Assembly (NCBI GenBank): GCA_022562275.1
Contig: JADFPP010000004.1
Span: 1-64,000, forward strand
Source of the DNA: Bacteroidota bacterium
GTDB taxonomy: Bacteria; Bacteroidota; Ignavibacteria; Ignavibacteriales; Ignavibacteriaceae
Direction of reading: 5' to 3'
Length of the DNA: 64,000 nucleotides
Part shown: piece by piece, positions 27,933 through 37,103 of the stretch
How the letters are laid out: each line of letters begins with the position of its first letter
How positions within the stretch are numbered: position 1 is the first letter of the stretch
Position numbers and translations under genes: made by a program
Notes under the pieces: generated by a model
What the model was told of the DNA's origin: nothing
What the model saw: the letters and a program-made list of their open reading frames with translations, nothing else
The model's database searches: none

Positions 27933-28415
27933 CTAATCCAGATTAAGCTCTTGCCTGATTAATAATTTGGCATTAATAATTTGTTTGTGATCCATTTTCA
28001 TCATTCCCCCAATTATTTTTATTAACCGGTCTTCATATTTATCTAATTTTTTATCCGTGTAAATTAATCGCCACAAGTTTTTTAGTAGTATATTTTTATC
28101 TTCATTTGTAAAATTCTCATTCACCACATTTGAAAACTCGAATAAGCTAACGCTATCTTTCAACTTTAATTTTGATAGCTCCATCAGTTCATTTACATAA
28201 ACAGCATCAATGTTAAATTGCTTTTGCAAAGATTGGATTACATTCTCTCTTTCCTCTTCCGTAAATTCTCCGTCTGCTTTTGCCATTTCAATAAATAAAG
28301 CGGCAGTAGCAATTTGTAATTGTTTATTACGATCGACCCGATCAACCACATCGTTCGTCTTTAACAATTCCAGATTGCTTTCATTGGTTAATAATTTTTT
28401 TAAATAATCAAACAT
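27933..28415 (-). CDS. TerB-like protein
   Basis: 160 residues, all helical, with the TerB pattern: LFIEMAKADGEFTEEERENV near residue 40 (acidic, metal-binding-type helix turn) and a second half LWRLIYTDKKLDKYEDRLI with the matching repeated acidic motif. TerB-like domains are linked to stress and membrane processes in several phyla; no other ter genes are nearby. Function here is unknown. It converges on the glutathione peroxidase gene. Confidence 0.75.
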   Translation of the reverse strand: MFDYLKKLLTNESNLELLKTNDVVDRVDRNKQLQIATAALFIEMAKADGEFTEEERENVIQSLQKQFNIDAVYVNELMELSKLKLKDSVSLFEFSNVVNENFTNEDKNILLKNLWRLIYTDKKLDKYEDRLIKIIGGMMKMDHKQIINAKLLIRQELNLD

Positions 28416-28496
28416 TCGTTTTTTACATTTTTGTTGTTAAAATAATTTTATCTGCAAAATACCTATCCTTTATTTCAAATTGCAACTTTACTATTA

Positions 28497-29447
28497 TTAT
28501 CCACTTAAATCTAACTCCATATAAATCAAAGCTCTTTTATACCTGTGATCATCCTTTTTCACTTTTTCTTTGAAACCGAGATTTTTGTACAGATTAATAG
28601 CAGCAACAAGCTTCTCGCTTGTGTAAAGCTTCAGCTTAACGACCCCCTTATCAACAGCATAACCAATTGCAGTTAAGGCTAACTTTTTTCCAATCTGTTT
28701 TCCCTGTGCTTTCTCGGTAACCCCCATTTTAGCCAATTCAAAACTAAAGTCATCAATTTTAATTACGGCACAAGTTCCAACAACCTTGTTATTTAGAATT
28801 GCAAAGAATATTTCGCCGCCTTTATTTATAATTTCTTTCTCTGGATTATTAAGAAATCGTTCATCTTCTTTTTCCAATCCTTCATCTTCAAAATATTTCT
28901 TAAGCCACTCACGATTTATTAGTTTAAAATCTGATTTGTACTTTCTTTTAAATGGAACAATAGTAATTTCTGCTAAATCCTTTTGTCTTAATTCATCTAG
29001 AACTCTGTTCATTAAAATATTGTTTCCGATTGCTTTACCAAGTTTTGATATTGAATAAATTAAATTGCTATCAATTTCATTTATTATCGATTTAACTGTG
29101 TTCTGAATGCCAACAATTAATGGTTCTAACAAAGTTAAATTTCTAGTGCCTTTTTCCGTTAACTCTAGAAGTGTAATTCTTTTGTCTATCGTAGATTTAT
29201 TATGCTTAATAAATCCTACTTTATTAAGATGATTAGTAATTTGCACAATTGCCGGATGGGTCATTCCAAGTATTTCAGCAATTTCATTTATGTTTACAGA
29301 TTCTTTTTCTTTCAGTACGAGTAAAACCGGTAGTGCTCTGGGTTCAAATTCTACATTCTGTTTAATTAGTAGTTTAGCAATTTGTGAAGTTATTGACTCG
29401 CTAATTTTTTTTAGTTTAACTCCAAAAAGTATGTCGGTGTCCAGCAT
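28497..29447 (-). CDS. MarR-type regulator fused to GNAT acetyltransferase
   Basis: 316 residues. Residues about 10-145 form a winged helix MarR domain (LAEILGMTHPAIVQITNHL and the wing STIDKRITLLELTEKG). Residues about 160-310 form a GNAT domain, with the acetyl-CoA loop in KAQGKQIGKKLAL (the Q/RxxGxG/A region) and LYKNLGFKEK at the end. Such fusions are known in a number of bacteria. The target could be a small toxic molecule that is both sensed and acetylated, or a protein. The AT-rich 79-base gap upstream separates it from the VOC gene. Confidence 0.85.
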   Translation of the reverse strand: MLDTDILFGVKLKKISESITSQIAKLLIKQNVEFEPRALPVLLVLKEKESVNINEIAEILGMTHPAIVQITNHLNKVGFIKHNKSTIDKRITLLELTEKGTRNLTLLEPLIVGIQNTVKSIINEIDSNLIYSISKLGKAIGNNILMNRVLDELRQKDLAEITIVPFKRKYKSDFKLINREWLKKYFEDEGLEKEDERFLNNPEKEIINKGGEIFFAILNNKVVGTCAVIKIDDFSFELAKMGVTEKAQGKQIGKKLALTAIGYAVDKGVVKLKLYTSEKLVAAINLYKNLGFKEKVKKDDHRYKRALIYMELDLSG

Positions 29448-29526
29448 TAAATATTATAATATTATTTACGTAAGTACTTACATAAATAATTAAATATTCA
29501 GAATAATCCAAATATTCATCTCTTAT

Positions 29527-30021
29527 TTATTCTTGTAGATCCAATTCTGAAAGTAAACCCGGAAGATCTAGTGGTGAAGTGACCAATAAAAAATTATCAT
29601 TCTCGTCGGTGGGCCAAAATTCATTGGGTCTATCACAATAGATTTCAATTCCATTTCCATCAGGATCTTTTATATAAATTGATTCAGTAATACCATGATC
29701 TGAAGCGCCTTCAAGAGGATATTTTGCTTCCCATAATATTTTGAAGGCTTTGGCAAGTTCATGTCGATTTGGATAAAGTATTGCAAAATGATAAAGACCG
29801 GAATGACCCTCAGGCGGTGGAGTTACATCCGGTCCTGCCCAGGTATTCAATCCAATGTGGTGATGATAATCCCCGGATGATAAAAAAACTGCTGAGTCGC
29901 CAAATCTTGCTGTAACACGAAATCCGAGAAGATCAGAATAAAATTTTACTGATCGTTCCAGATCTGCTACGGTTAAATGAACATGACCAATTTGAGTACT
30001 AGGATGAATTGAATATTCCAT
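29527..30021 (-). CDS. VOC-superfamily dioxygenase/glyoxalase-like protein
   Basis: 164 residues with two beta-alpha-beta-beta-beta modules. Metal ligands are suggested by GHVHLTV (His), the YHHHIGLNTW/LYHFAIL region (His) and GNGIEIYCD (Glu). The best family match by eye is the CatE-like catechol 2,3-dioxygenase group with the opening PSTQIGHVHLTVADLERSV. The substrate is unknown; no aromatic catabolism genes are near. It is single, between the MarR-GNAT gene and glgP. Confidence 0.8.
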   Translation of the reverse strand: MEYSIHPSTQIGHVHLTVADLERSVKFYSDLLGFRVTARFGDSAVFLSSGDYHHHIGLNTWAGPDVTPPPEGHSGLYHFAILYPNRHELAKAFKILWEAKYPLEGASDHGITESIYIKDPDGNGIEIYCDRPNEFWPTDENDNFLLVTSPLDLPGLLSELDLQE

Positions 30022-30088
30022 AATTAATAAATCTCATTATTTTATTTTAACTTTTTTAATTTATTGGCAATTCGGTTTTTCGTCTATA

Positions 30089-32599
30089 TTAATGCTTGAG
30101 TTTTACACCATCTTCAATAGGTACTGCCTGAACGTTCCATATCTTTTCGGCATAATCATTAACGGAACGATCACTGGAAAATTTTCCTATCCGTGCTACA
30201 TTATAAATTGATTTTTTTGTCCATGCATCTACATCCAAATAATCTTTGGTTACTTCATTTTGTTTTTCTATATAAGATTGATAATCTACAAGCAGACAAT
30301 ATTGATCGGAATTTAACAGACTGTCTATTATTGGCGAAAAAATTCCCGGTTCATTTTTATTAAAAAAATCTGAGGCTATCATATCTATTACACGTTTTAA
30401 TTTTTTGTTCTCTTCATAGTAGCTTCGAGGATTGTAATCATTTTCCTTTAGGTTAATTATTTCATGTGCTAATTTCCCGAAAATAAATATATTATCGTCA
30501 CCTACTTCTTCCCTGATTTCAATGTTTGCTCCGTCCATGGTACCAATTGTTAAAGCTCCGTTTAATGCAAACTTCATATTTCCTGTTCCGGAAGCTTCTA
30601 ACCCAGCCATAGAAATCTGTTCTGAAAGTTCAGAAGCCGGAATAATTTTTTCGGCAAGTGTAACAGAATAATTTTTAATAAAAATTACTTTTAGTTTATC
30701 ACCAACATCTTTATCGTTATTCACAATTTCGCCAACAGAATTGATAAGCTTAATGATTAATTTTGCCATCTGGTAAGCCGGTGCAGCTTTCCCACCAAAT
30801 ATTACAGTACGTGGGACCATTTTAATGTTAGGATTATCCTTTATCCTATTATAGAGAGTAATAACATGCAAAACATTTAAGAGCTGTCTTTTATATTCAT
30901 GAAACCTCTTTATCTGAACATCAAATATTGACTCGGCATTAATTTTTATATTTAATTCTTTATCCACATAATCAATCAATAGCTGCTTATTCAGCCATTT
31001 TGCACTGCGCCAACTTTCCAGAAATTCCTTATCATCAATAAACTCCTCTAATTTCCTAAGTTCATTTAAATTTCTAATCCATTCATCTCCAATTTTTTCG
31101 GTTATTATTTTTGAAAGAAACGGGTTTGCAGTTTTCAGCCATCTTCTTGGTGTAATTCCGTTAGTAATATTAATAAACTTGCCGGGAAATATTTTGTTGA
31201 AATGAAAAAATAATCTTTCCTTTAAAATTGCCGTATGAAGAGCAGCAACACCATTAACAGCAAAACTTCCAACAATAGCAAGGTTTGCCATTCTAACGCT
31301 CCCGCTATTCATTTTGTTTATAATTGATAACTGCGAAAGTATTTTTTCGTCGGTTGTATAATTTTTCTTTACATCATCAATAAATCTTCTATCTATTTCA
31401 TACACAATTTGAAGATGGCGGGGCAGGAGTTCTTTAAATAACTGAAGAGACCATTCTTCAAGTGCTTCCGGAACAACGGTATGATTTGTATAAGCGAAAG
31501 TGCTTGAAGTTATTTTCCAGGCTTTTTTCCAACTCATATTTTCTTCATCAATTAATATTCTCATTAATTCAGGTATAGCAATAACGGGGTGGGTGTCGTT
31601 CAATTGGATTGCGGTTTTTTTTGCAAACTTATCAAACGTGTCATGGTTAACTTTATATTTTCGTATGATGTCCTGCAATGTTGCTGAAACAAAAAAGTAT
31701 TGCTGTTTTAACCTGAGGAATTTTCCTTCAACATAACTGTCGTTTGGGTACAGAACTTTAGATATTGTTTCAGATTCATTTTTATTTGCTACCGATGCTA
31801 CATAATTACCACTATTGAAATCTATAAAACTGAAATCCTTTGGTGCCTTTGCCTGCCATAGTCTTAAATTATTAACTGTGTTATTTTTATACCCTGGTAT
31901 AGGAACATCAAAGCCCGAAGCTAAAACATCTTCGGTATCAACCCATTCATATGAAAATTTTCCATCTTTACTCTCAACTCTTTCAACCTTTCCATAAAAC
32001 TTAACTCTATATACCAAATCTCTTCTCATAATATCCCAGGGGTTCCCCCCGCTAAGCCAGCTATCGGCATATTCAACCTGATATCCATTCTCAATTTCCT
32101 GTTCAAATATTCCATACTCATAACGGATGCCGTAACCAAAGGCAGGAAGTTCCAAAGTAGCCATCGAATCCAGATAACATGCAGCAAGCCTGCCAAGACC
32201 GCCATTGCCTAATCCCATATCCCTCTCGAAATCTCTTATTTCTTCCAAACTATAATCATCTTTTTTAAGAATATTATAGCACTCTTCATAGAGATCCATA
32301 TTTATAAGAGCATTGCCTAATAGTCTACCCATTAAGTACTCTAAAGAAAGATAGTAAACTCGCTTTACATCCTGCTCGTAATATTGATTCTGAGTACGTA
32401 ACCATTTTTTTACAAGGCGGTCACGAACAGCTAAAGATAATGCATAATATGCATCGTCTCCTGTTGCTGTAATTTTATCCCGGACTAATTCAAATTCCAG
32501 ATGTTCAGCAAACTGATTTGATAATGAATATGTGCGTGGGTCTTCTTCATCAGTAAAAAAAATAGAGTCCTTCTCTTTTAATATATCTTTTCTACCCAT
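30089..32599 (-). CDS. glgP: glycogen/starch phosphorylase
   Basis: Releases glucose 1-phosphate from glycogen or maltodextrin. 836 residues, normal for the family. Visible: LGNGGLGRLAACYLDSMA near residue 120, QLNDTHPVIAIPELMR, ITNGITPRRWL, KRFHEYKRQLLN and the PLP-lysine/phosphate region EASGTGNMKFALNGALTIGT (given in full at 20 residues). It lies apart from other glycogen genes. The 120-base gap upstream is AT-rich and probably holds its promoter. Confidence 0.96.
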   Translation of the reverse strand: MGRKDILKEKDSIFFTDEEDPRTYSLSNQFAEHLEFELVRDKITATGDDAYYALSLAVRDRLVKKWLRTQNQYYEQDVKRVYYLSLEYLMGRLLGNALINMDLYEECYNILKKDDYSLEEIRDFERDMGLGNGGLGRLAACYLDSMATLELPAFGYGIRYEYGIFEQEIENGYQVEYADSWLSGGNPWDIMRRDLVYRVKFYGKVERVESKDGKFSYEWVDTEDVLASGFDVPIPGYKNNTVNNLRLWQAKAPKDFSFIDFNSGNYVASVANKNESETISKVLYPNDSYVEGKFLRLKQQYFFVSATLQDIIRKYKVNHDTFDKFAKKTAIQLNDTHPVIAIPELMRILIDEENMSWKKAWKITSSTFAYTNHTVVPEALEEWSLQLFKELLPRHLQIVYEIDRRFIDDVKKNYTTDEKILSQLSIINKMNSGSVRMANLAIVGSFAVNGVAALHTAILKERLFFHFNKIFPGKFINITNGITPRRWLKTANPFLSKIITEKIGDEWIRNLNELRKLEEFIDDKEFLESWRSAKWLNKQLLIDYVDKELNIKINAESIFDVQIKRFHEYKRQLLNVLHVITLYNRIKDNPNIKMVPRTVIFGGKAAPAYQMAKLIIKLINSVGEIVNNDKDVGDKLKVIFIKNYSVTLAEKIIPASELSEQISMAGLEASGTGNMKFALNGALTIGTMDGANIEIREEVGDDNIFIFGKLAHEIINLKENDYNPRSYYEENKKLKRVIDMIASDFFNKNEPGIFSPIIDSLLNSDQYCLLVDYQSYIEKQNEVTKDYLDVDAWTKKSIYNVARIGKFSSDRSVNDYAEKIWNVQAVPIEDGVKLKH

Positions 32600-32720
32600 T
32601 TTACCTCTGTTGTTGATATTTATTAAATATTAAATAAGAATATATAATTTAAAATAGTATCGGTTTATTGCAAAATTATTAAATAGATATACAGAGTAAT
32701 AAAATTTAATTCTAAAATTT

Positions 32721-33119
32721 CTAATCGTTTGTAATAATTGCTGTTGCTTCCATTTCCACTAATAACTCAGGATCAATTAAAGCATTTACCTCAACTAAAG
32801 TAGCAGTGGGTTTTATATCATGAAAATATTCTGAGAATGCTTCACCGATTTTTTCCCAATGTTTGATATTGATCACATACATTCTTATTCTGATAATATC
32901 GTTAAGAGACCCACCGGCATTATTTAAAATGGAAGAGAACTTTTCTATAATAACTTTTGCTTGTTTATACGGATCGCCTTTCCCAATAATATTCTCTCCA
33001 TCTATTGAGGTAGTCCCGGATATTTCCACTAAGTTACCAACTTTTACTGCACGGGAATAACCAATTGCATCTTCCCAAACATTGCCGGATGAATAATTTA
33101 TTCTTTTCTCCATATTCAA
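32721..33119 (-). CDS. RidA-family protein
   Basis: 132 residues. The family pattern is clear: GYSRAVKVGNLVEISGTTS, the conserved Arg in IRIRMYVINI and the closing ATLVEVNALIDPELLVEMEA. RidA proteins deaminate reactive enamines and imines; this one is of the YjgF/endoribonuclease L-PSP-like branch and could have another small-molecule role. Its start lies two bases from the stop of the DNA alkylation-repair-like gene, so the two are co-transcribed. Confidence 0.88.
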   Translation of the reverse strand: MNMEKRINYSSGNVWEDAIGYSRAVKVGNLVEISGTTSIDGENIIGKGDPYKQAKVIIEKFSSILNNAGGSLNDIIRIRMYVINIKHWEKIGEAFSEYFHDIKPTATLVEVNALIDPELLVEMEATAIITND

Positions 33120-33121
33120 AA

Positions 33122-33826
33122 CTATATAGTTCCTTTTAAGTACTTCTTTCTTTTCTTCCCGGGAAATTTCTCAATCGAATATCGAAGCATAGTTCTCGGC
33201 ATTTTATTATATCGTGGTTTTAGAAAATTCTCCAATGTTTTTAAATCCTGTTTCCCAACTTCCCTTAACATCCATCCAACAGCTTTTTGAATTAAATCGT
33301 GATCATCATTTAATAATATATCCGAAATCTGCAATGTGGTTTTAAATTGTTTGTTCTTTATAAATGTGTATGTTGAAATTACAGCTATCCTTCTTTTCCA
33401 AAGGTTTTTTGATCGGGCAAATTTAAATAATATTTGTTTATCATTTTTCAGGAGATGTTCTCCCATAATTTTAGGTGCCGACAGATCTACTAAATCCCAG
33501 TTATTAATTTTATTACTATTCCTTAAATAAAACTTATAAACTTTTTCTTTTCCTTTATCATTTGCTTTTTGATAATTATCCACAAGAATTAGAAGGGCAA
33601 TTAATTTCTCCTCATGGATTTTAGATTTTAGCAATATTTTCAAATCTTCGTTTTCTAAATCCAAAAACTTTTTAGCAATTTGTCTTTGTACTGGGACTTT
33701 TATTCCAACAAATTTGTCTCCTTCACCATATTCTCCCTTGCCTGTTTTAAAAAACCACTGCATCGTCTTAGCATGCTTTTCATTGGCACTATCTCTAATT
33801 ACTTTTCTCAAGTTTTTAAGTTTCAT
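33122..33826 (-). CDS. AlkD-like DNA alkylation repair protein
   Basis: 234 residues of HEAT-like helices typical of the AlkD DNA glycosylase family. Motifs: WFFKTGKGEYGEGDKFVG at the N-terminus, INNWDLVDLSAP (the catalytic-pocket Trp-Asp region), LWKRRIAVISTY and KAVGWMLREVGK. These residues are conserved, so excision of alkylated bases is likely. It is directly followed by the RidA-type gene. Both may handle damage by reactive metabolites, which is inference. Confidence 0.88.
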   Translation of the reverse strand: MKLKNLRKVIRDSANEKHAKTMQWFFKTGKGEYGEGDKFVGIKVPVQRQIAKKFLDLENEDLKILLKSKIHEEKLIALLILVDNYQKANDKGKEKVYKFYLRNSNKINNWDLVDLSAPKIMGEHLLKNDKQILFKFARSKNLWKRRIAVISTYTFIKNKQFKTTLQISDILLNDDHDLIQKAVGWMLREVGKQDLKTLENFLKPRYNKMPRTMLRYSIEKFPGKKRKKYLKGTI

Positions 33827-33980
33827 TATTACATAAATAGCAAATTGATGGTAAAAAATGTTTTTAATTAATACAATAGCTTTATGAATTATAGATTCCG
33901 TTAAATATGATTTAAGAGTAGCCTTATAGTCTTCTCAGTAAGATGGTGAATTTGCCGGACAATGGAGAGCATATGGTTTT

Positions 33981-35498
33981 TTATTGTACTGTAATCTTTT
34001 CAATCGCCGTGAGTAAATCATTTTTAGAAAATGGTTTTACTAAAAATTTATCCGCACCCACCTGATAAAATTGAGCGATTTTATCGTGCATGAACTCACT
34101 TGATAACACAAGAACAGGTCGTTTAAAGGGATCATTTTCTTTAATTTCTCTTACCATTTCAAGGCATTTATCCCACAGATTTTTTGTTACATCCAGAATA
34201 ATAACCGAATATTCCTTTTCATTTATTATACTTACATCATAATTATCGAATTGATATACTTCGAAATTATAAGTGTCTCTAAGAAAAACCTTTATCAGAT
34301 CATAGGATTCACCTGAGTCGTCAAACATTAAAACTTTATTGAAATCAATATCACTTCGGGAAACCGTATCAGGTAATTCTCGCATCTGATTTTTAGAAAG
34401 TGGAAGTGTAATTGTTAATGTTGTTCCCACACCTTTAATGCTATCAACTAAAATAGAACCACCCATTTTTTCTATATACCTTTTCGATAATGCAAGCCCT
34501 AAACCGTTTCCTTCAAAATTTCTGCTTATGTTCAAATCTTCCTGACTAAATGGTTGATAAAGATGATCGAGATATTCAGATGAGATACCAACCCCTGTAT
34601 CTTTTATTTTACAGGTTGCTATTCCCCTTTCTTCTAAAAGATTTACTTCAACATCAATATAACCCTGAGCGGTAAATTTAATGGCATTATCTATAAGATT
34701 ATTTATTGCTGTTTCAGTACATTGTAAATCCATATCAACATAGATCTTTTGTTTTTCATAATATGCTTTGATATCTAAATTTTTATCAATGGCATTTTTT
34801 TTGTTAGTAGCTATGGAATTTTGCACTATTTCGCAGAGATTGTATGAGCTAATATCCATGTTATAATTACCAGCTTCAATCTGAGCAAACTCAAGCATTT
34901 GCGTAATACTTTTGAATAACCGGGAACTTCCGGAATACAAATTATCAAGATATACTTTTTCTTCTGCGGTAAACCTATCTCTTAAGTTTTCTTTAATAAT
35001 TGTAGAATATCCTAAAATAATGTTTAAAGGGGTTCTTAATTCATGGGAAAGTACTGTAAGAAAAGTGTTTTTCAATCTCTCTGCTTCATTACCCATATCT
35101 CTTGCTTTCTTAATCTCTTCTTCGGCTAAAAATTGCTCAGTTCGATCCTCGTGAAGAAGTACGGCATATATTTCATTATCATAGTTGATTGGAAAAATAC
35201 TCGTTTCAAGTAATGGAATTGTGGCATCTCTGTTTAATAGAAGTGAATCAACATAGTTATCAACCGTAGAATATTTTTGTTTTTCCAGAGCATCTTGTAT
35301 TAAATGTTTAATTTCCCTTCTGGCTAATTCATTATCATTAAATACATTGTACTCTTTAATTTCGGATAATGTATAACCCCATTGAGACGTAAACAATTCA
35401 TTTGCGTATATCACATATCCTTCAGTGTTTATTACCTGAATAGGAAATCTGATTGAATCATATAACAATCGAAAATATTTTAACAGGGATTCAGACAT
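33981..35498 (-). CDS. PAS hybrid histidine kinase with C-terminal receiver
   Basis: 505 residues. PAS domain (about 5-125; VINTEGYVIYANELFTSQWG), HisKA with the phospho-acceptor box FLTVLSHELRTPL (about 150), HATPase (about 255-375; NNLIDNAIKF, DTGVGIS, GNGLGLALSK), and a receiver (about 387-505; MFDDSG acid pair, phospho-Asp in VIILDVTKN, Lys in LVKPFS). There is no membrane segment, so it is a cytoplasmic sensor. It starts two bases after the GAF-ATPase gene, and the pair probably works as one signalling unit. The output partner is unknown. Confidence 0.9.
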   Translation of the reverse strand: MSESLLKYFRLLYDSIRFPIQVINTEGYVIYANELFTSQWGYTLSEIKEYNVFNDNELARREIKHLIQDALEKQKYSTVDNYVDSLLLNRDATIPLLETSIFPINYDNEIYAVLLHEDRTEQFLAEEEIKKARDMGNEAERLKNTFLTVLSHELRTPLNIILGYSTIIKENLRDRFTAEEKVYLDNLYSGSSRLFKSITQMLEFAQIEAGNYNMDISSYNLCEIVQNSIATNKKNAIDKNLDIKAYYEKQKIYVDMDLQCTETAINNLIDNAIKFTAQGYIDVEVNLLEERGIATCKIKDTGVGISSEYLDHLYQPFSQEDLNISRNFEGNGLGLALSKRYIEKMGGSILVDSIKGVGTTLTITLPLSKNQMRELPDTVSRSDIDFNKVLMFDDSGESYDLIKVFLRDTYNFEVYQFDNYDVSIINEKEYSVIILDVTKNLWDKCLEMVREIKENDPFKRPVLVLSSEFMHDKIAQFYQVGADKFLVKPFSKNDLLTAIEKITVQ

Positions 35499-35500
35499 AA

Positions 35501-36814
35501 TTAATTTACAGGCAAAGTAATTTTAATTTTAGCGCCACCTTCCGAATTTATAATCTCCATATTTCCATTGTGTCTATCTACAATACTTTTACAAAGAAAT
35601 AATCCATAACCACCCTTTTTTTCTATTATTGATGAACTAAATGGTTTTTCCTTTATCTCTGTGGGAAATCCTGGGCCATCGTCGGCAATTTCCAGGGTTA
35701 TTACATCCTCATCCGAATGTGATTTTATAGATATTTGTGCATCTCTTTTTGCTTCTGCGGAATTGGTAAATATATGCACAAATAAATGCTGTATTTGTTC
35801 CGAATCATATTTACAGGAAGGTAAATTATTTAACTCTGTCTTGAATGTTATCAAATTAAATTTTTTCATTGGAGAAAGGTATTTAATAACAGATTGAAGC
35901 GTTCTGTTAATATCGCCGGTATCCTTATTTAGATTAAGGATAGAAGTCTCAAGAAGAACCTGTGCGTATTTCTGAATATTTCTTATACTGTCAATAGATA
36001 CTTTAGCTTTTAGTTTTAATCTGTCAAATAATAATGTGTTGCTATTTTTTGAATTGCCTTCATAATCTTTTTGAGATTTTTCAATGGTTCGCATTAAACT
36101 TTCCGTTTCAAGCAATGCCAGATGAACCAAACCCTGAAGTGACTGACCGATTTCAGAATCGATACTTGATTTCAAAGTTTTACGCTCGGCTTTTATCAGT
36201 TGAGTGTTTGCTTCCTGTAAAGCAGCATTTGCAGCAACCTGCCCATTAAAAAGCTGTGCGTTTCTAATGGCAGCAGCAGCTTGTCCAGCAAGTATTTCAA
36301 ACGTTCCGGTAATCTCACGCACTTTTATTTTTTGCAAGAACTTACTATCAACATATATTACACCTATCTTTTTTCCTTCTGTTATAAGCGGAGAGCAGAG
36401 AATGGTTTGAAGATCTAATTTGAGGATACTTTTCGTGGGATCATAATTAGTATCGCTTTGTGCCCCTTCTAGAAATATTGATTGACCAGTGAGGAAAACA
36501 TCTTCAACAACTGAATTACTTACATTGAAAGAATCTTCTGCAACTTCACGATTTTCTGAATCTAAACCTAATTTATATTCAAGTTCATCTTTTTTACCTT
36601 TAAGAACAATAAAACCCCGTTCTGAATTTGTAAGTCTGATTGCATTTTTAAGTACAAGTTGTAGTACATCATCTAATATTAAAGTACGATTTACTGTATT
36701 AATTATATTTAGAATTGCTTCTAAATTTTTAACGCGCTCTGAAGATTCTTCGTCACCAAGTGTGGCTTTTAAACCCGCATCTATATTTTTCTTAAATTCT
36801 GAAAATCTCATCAT
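35501..36814 (-). CDS. GAF-domain histidine-kinase-like ATPase without a clear HisKA
   Basis: 437 residues. A GAF domain covers about 30-190 (INTVNRTLILDDVLQLVL, then GERGFIVL-like SERGFIVLKG, LCSPLITEGKKIGVIYVDS). A long helical segment (about 195-300) follows without an H-E/D-x-x-T/N-P box. The HATPase is at about 320-437 (HIFTNSAEA N-box, ADDGPGFP, GYGLFLCKSIV). It may depend on the neighbouring hybrid kinase for phosphotransfer. The GAF ligand is unknown. It is the first gene of the pair; the promoter should lie in the 36815-36926 gap. Confidence 0.8.
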   Translation of the reverse strand: MMRFSEFKKNIDAGLKATLGDEESSERVKNLEAILNIINTVNRTLILDDVLQLVLKNAIRLTNSERGFIVLKGKKDELEYKLGLDSENREVAEDSFNVSNSVVEDVFLTGQSIFLEGAQSDTNYDPTKSILKLDLQTILCSPLITEGKKIGVIYVDSKFLQKIKVREITGTFEILAGQAAAAIRNAQLFNGQVAANAALQEANTQLIKAERKTLKSSIDSEIGQSLQGLVHLALLETESLMRTIEKSQKDYEGNSKNSNTLLFDRLKLKAKVSIDSIRNIQKYAQVLLETSILNLNKDTGDINRTLQSVIKYLSPMKKFNLITFKTELNNLPSCKYDSEQIQHLFVHIFTNSAEAKRDAQISIKSHSDEDVITLEIADDGPGFPTEIKEKPFSSSIIEKKGGYGLFLCKSIVDRHNGNMEIINSEGGAKIKITLPVN

Positions 36815-36926
36815 CTTTTCATTTAATAAATGAAACTAACTTATTTTATCCATTACCCAAAAACTGTGATATTAAATTAGAGTACAATGTAGATAATTTA
36901 TTTTTAATTTAGTCTAACAGTATTAC

Positions 36927-37103
36927 TTAAAACAAAAACCTTGCTTTGTTTACTAAGCCTAAGCACAACGCAATTACCGCTTTATAAAAAGCAACCGAAT
37001 GAGCTTTATTCAAGTCCCATCGATTCATTGCATAATTAAGCAAGGTTTTACTTTTAAATTTAAGATTTCGTCCGTCTCTGCTAACAATCCATTTTTTAGC
37101 CAT
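36927..37103 (-). CDS. short ORF overlapping the methyltransferase stop (58 residues)
   Basis: ATG at 37103 lies inside the last codons of the DNA methyltransferase gene (ATGGCTAA overlap of 8 bases) and the frame stays open for 58 codons to TAA at 36927. The product is basic (MAKKWIVSRDGRNLKFKSK) with a hydrophobic second half (VAFYKAVIALCLGLV). Codon choice looks like the neighbouring genes and the overlap suggests translational coupling. I do not recognise it. It could be an accessory protein of the modification enzyme, a remnant of a longer gene, or chance. Confidence 0.45.
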   Translation of the reverse strand: MAKKWIVSRDGRNLKFKSKTLLNYAMNRWDLNKAHSVAFYKAVIALCLGLVNKARFLF

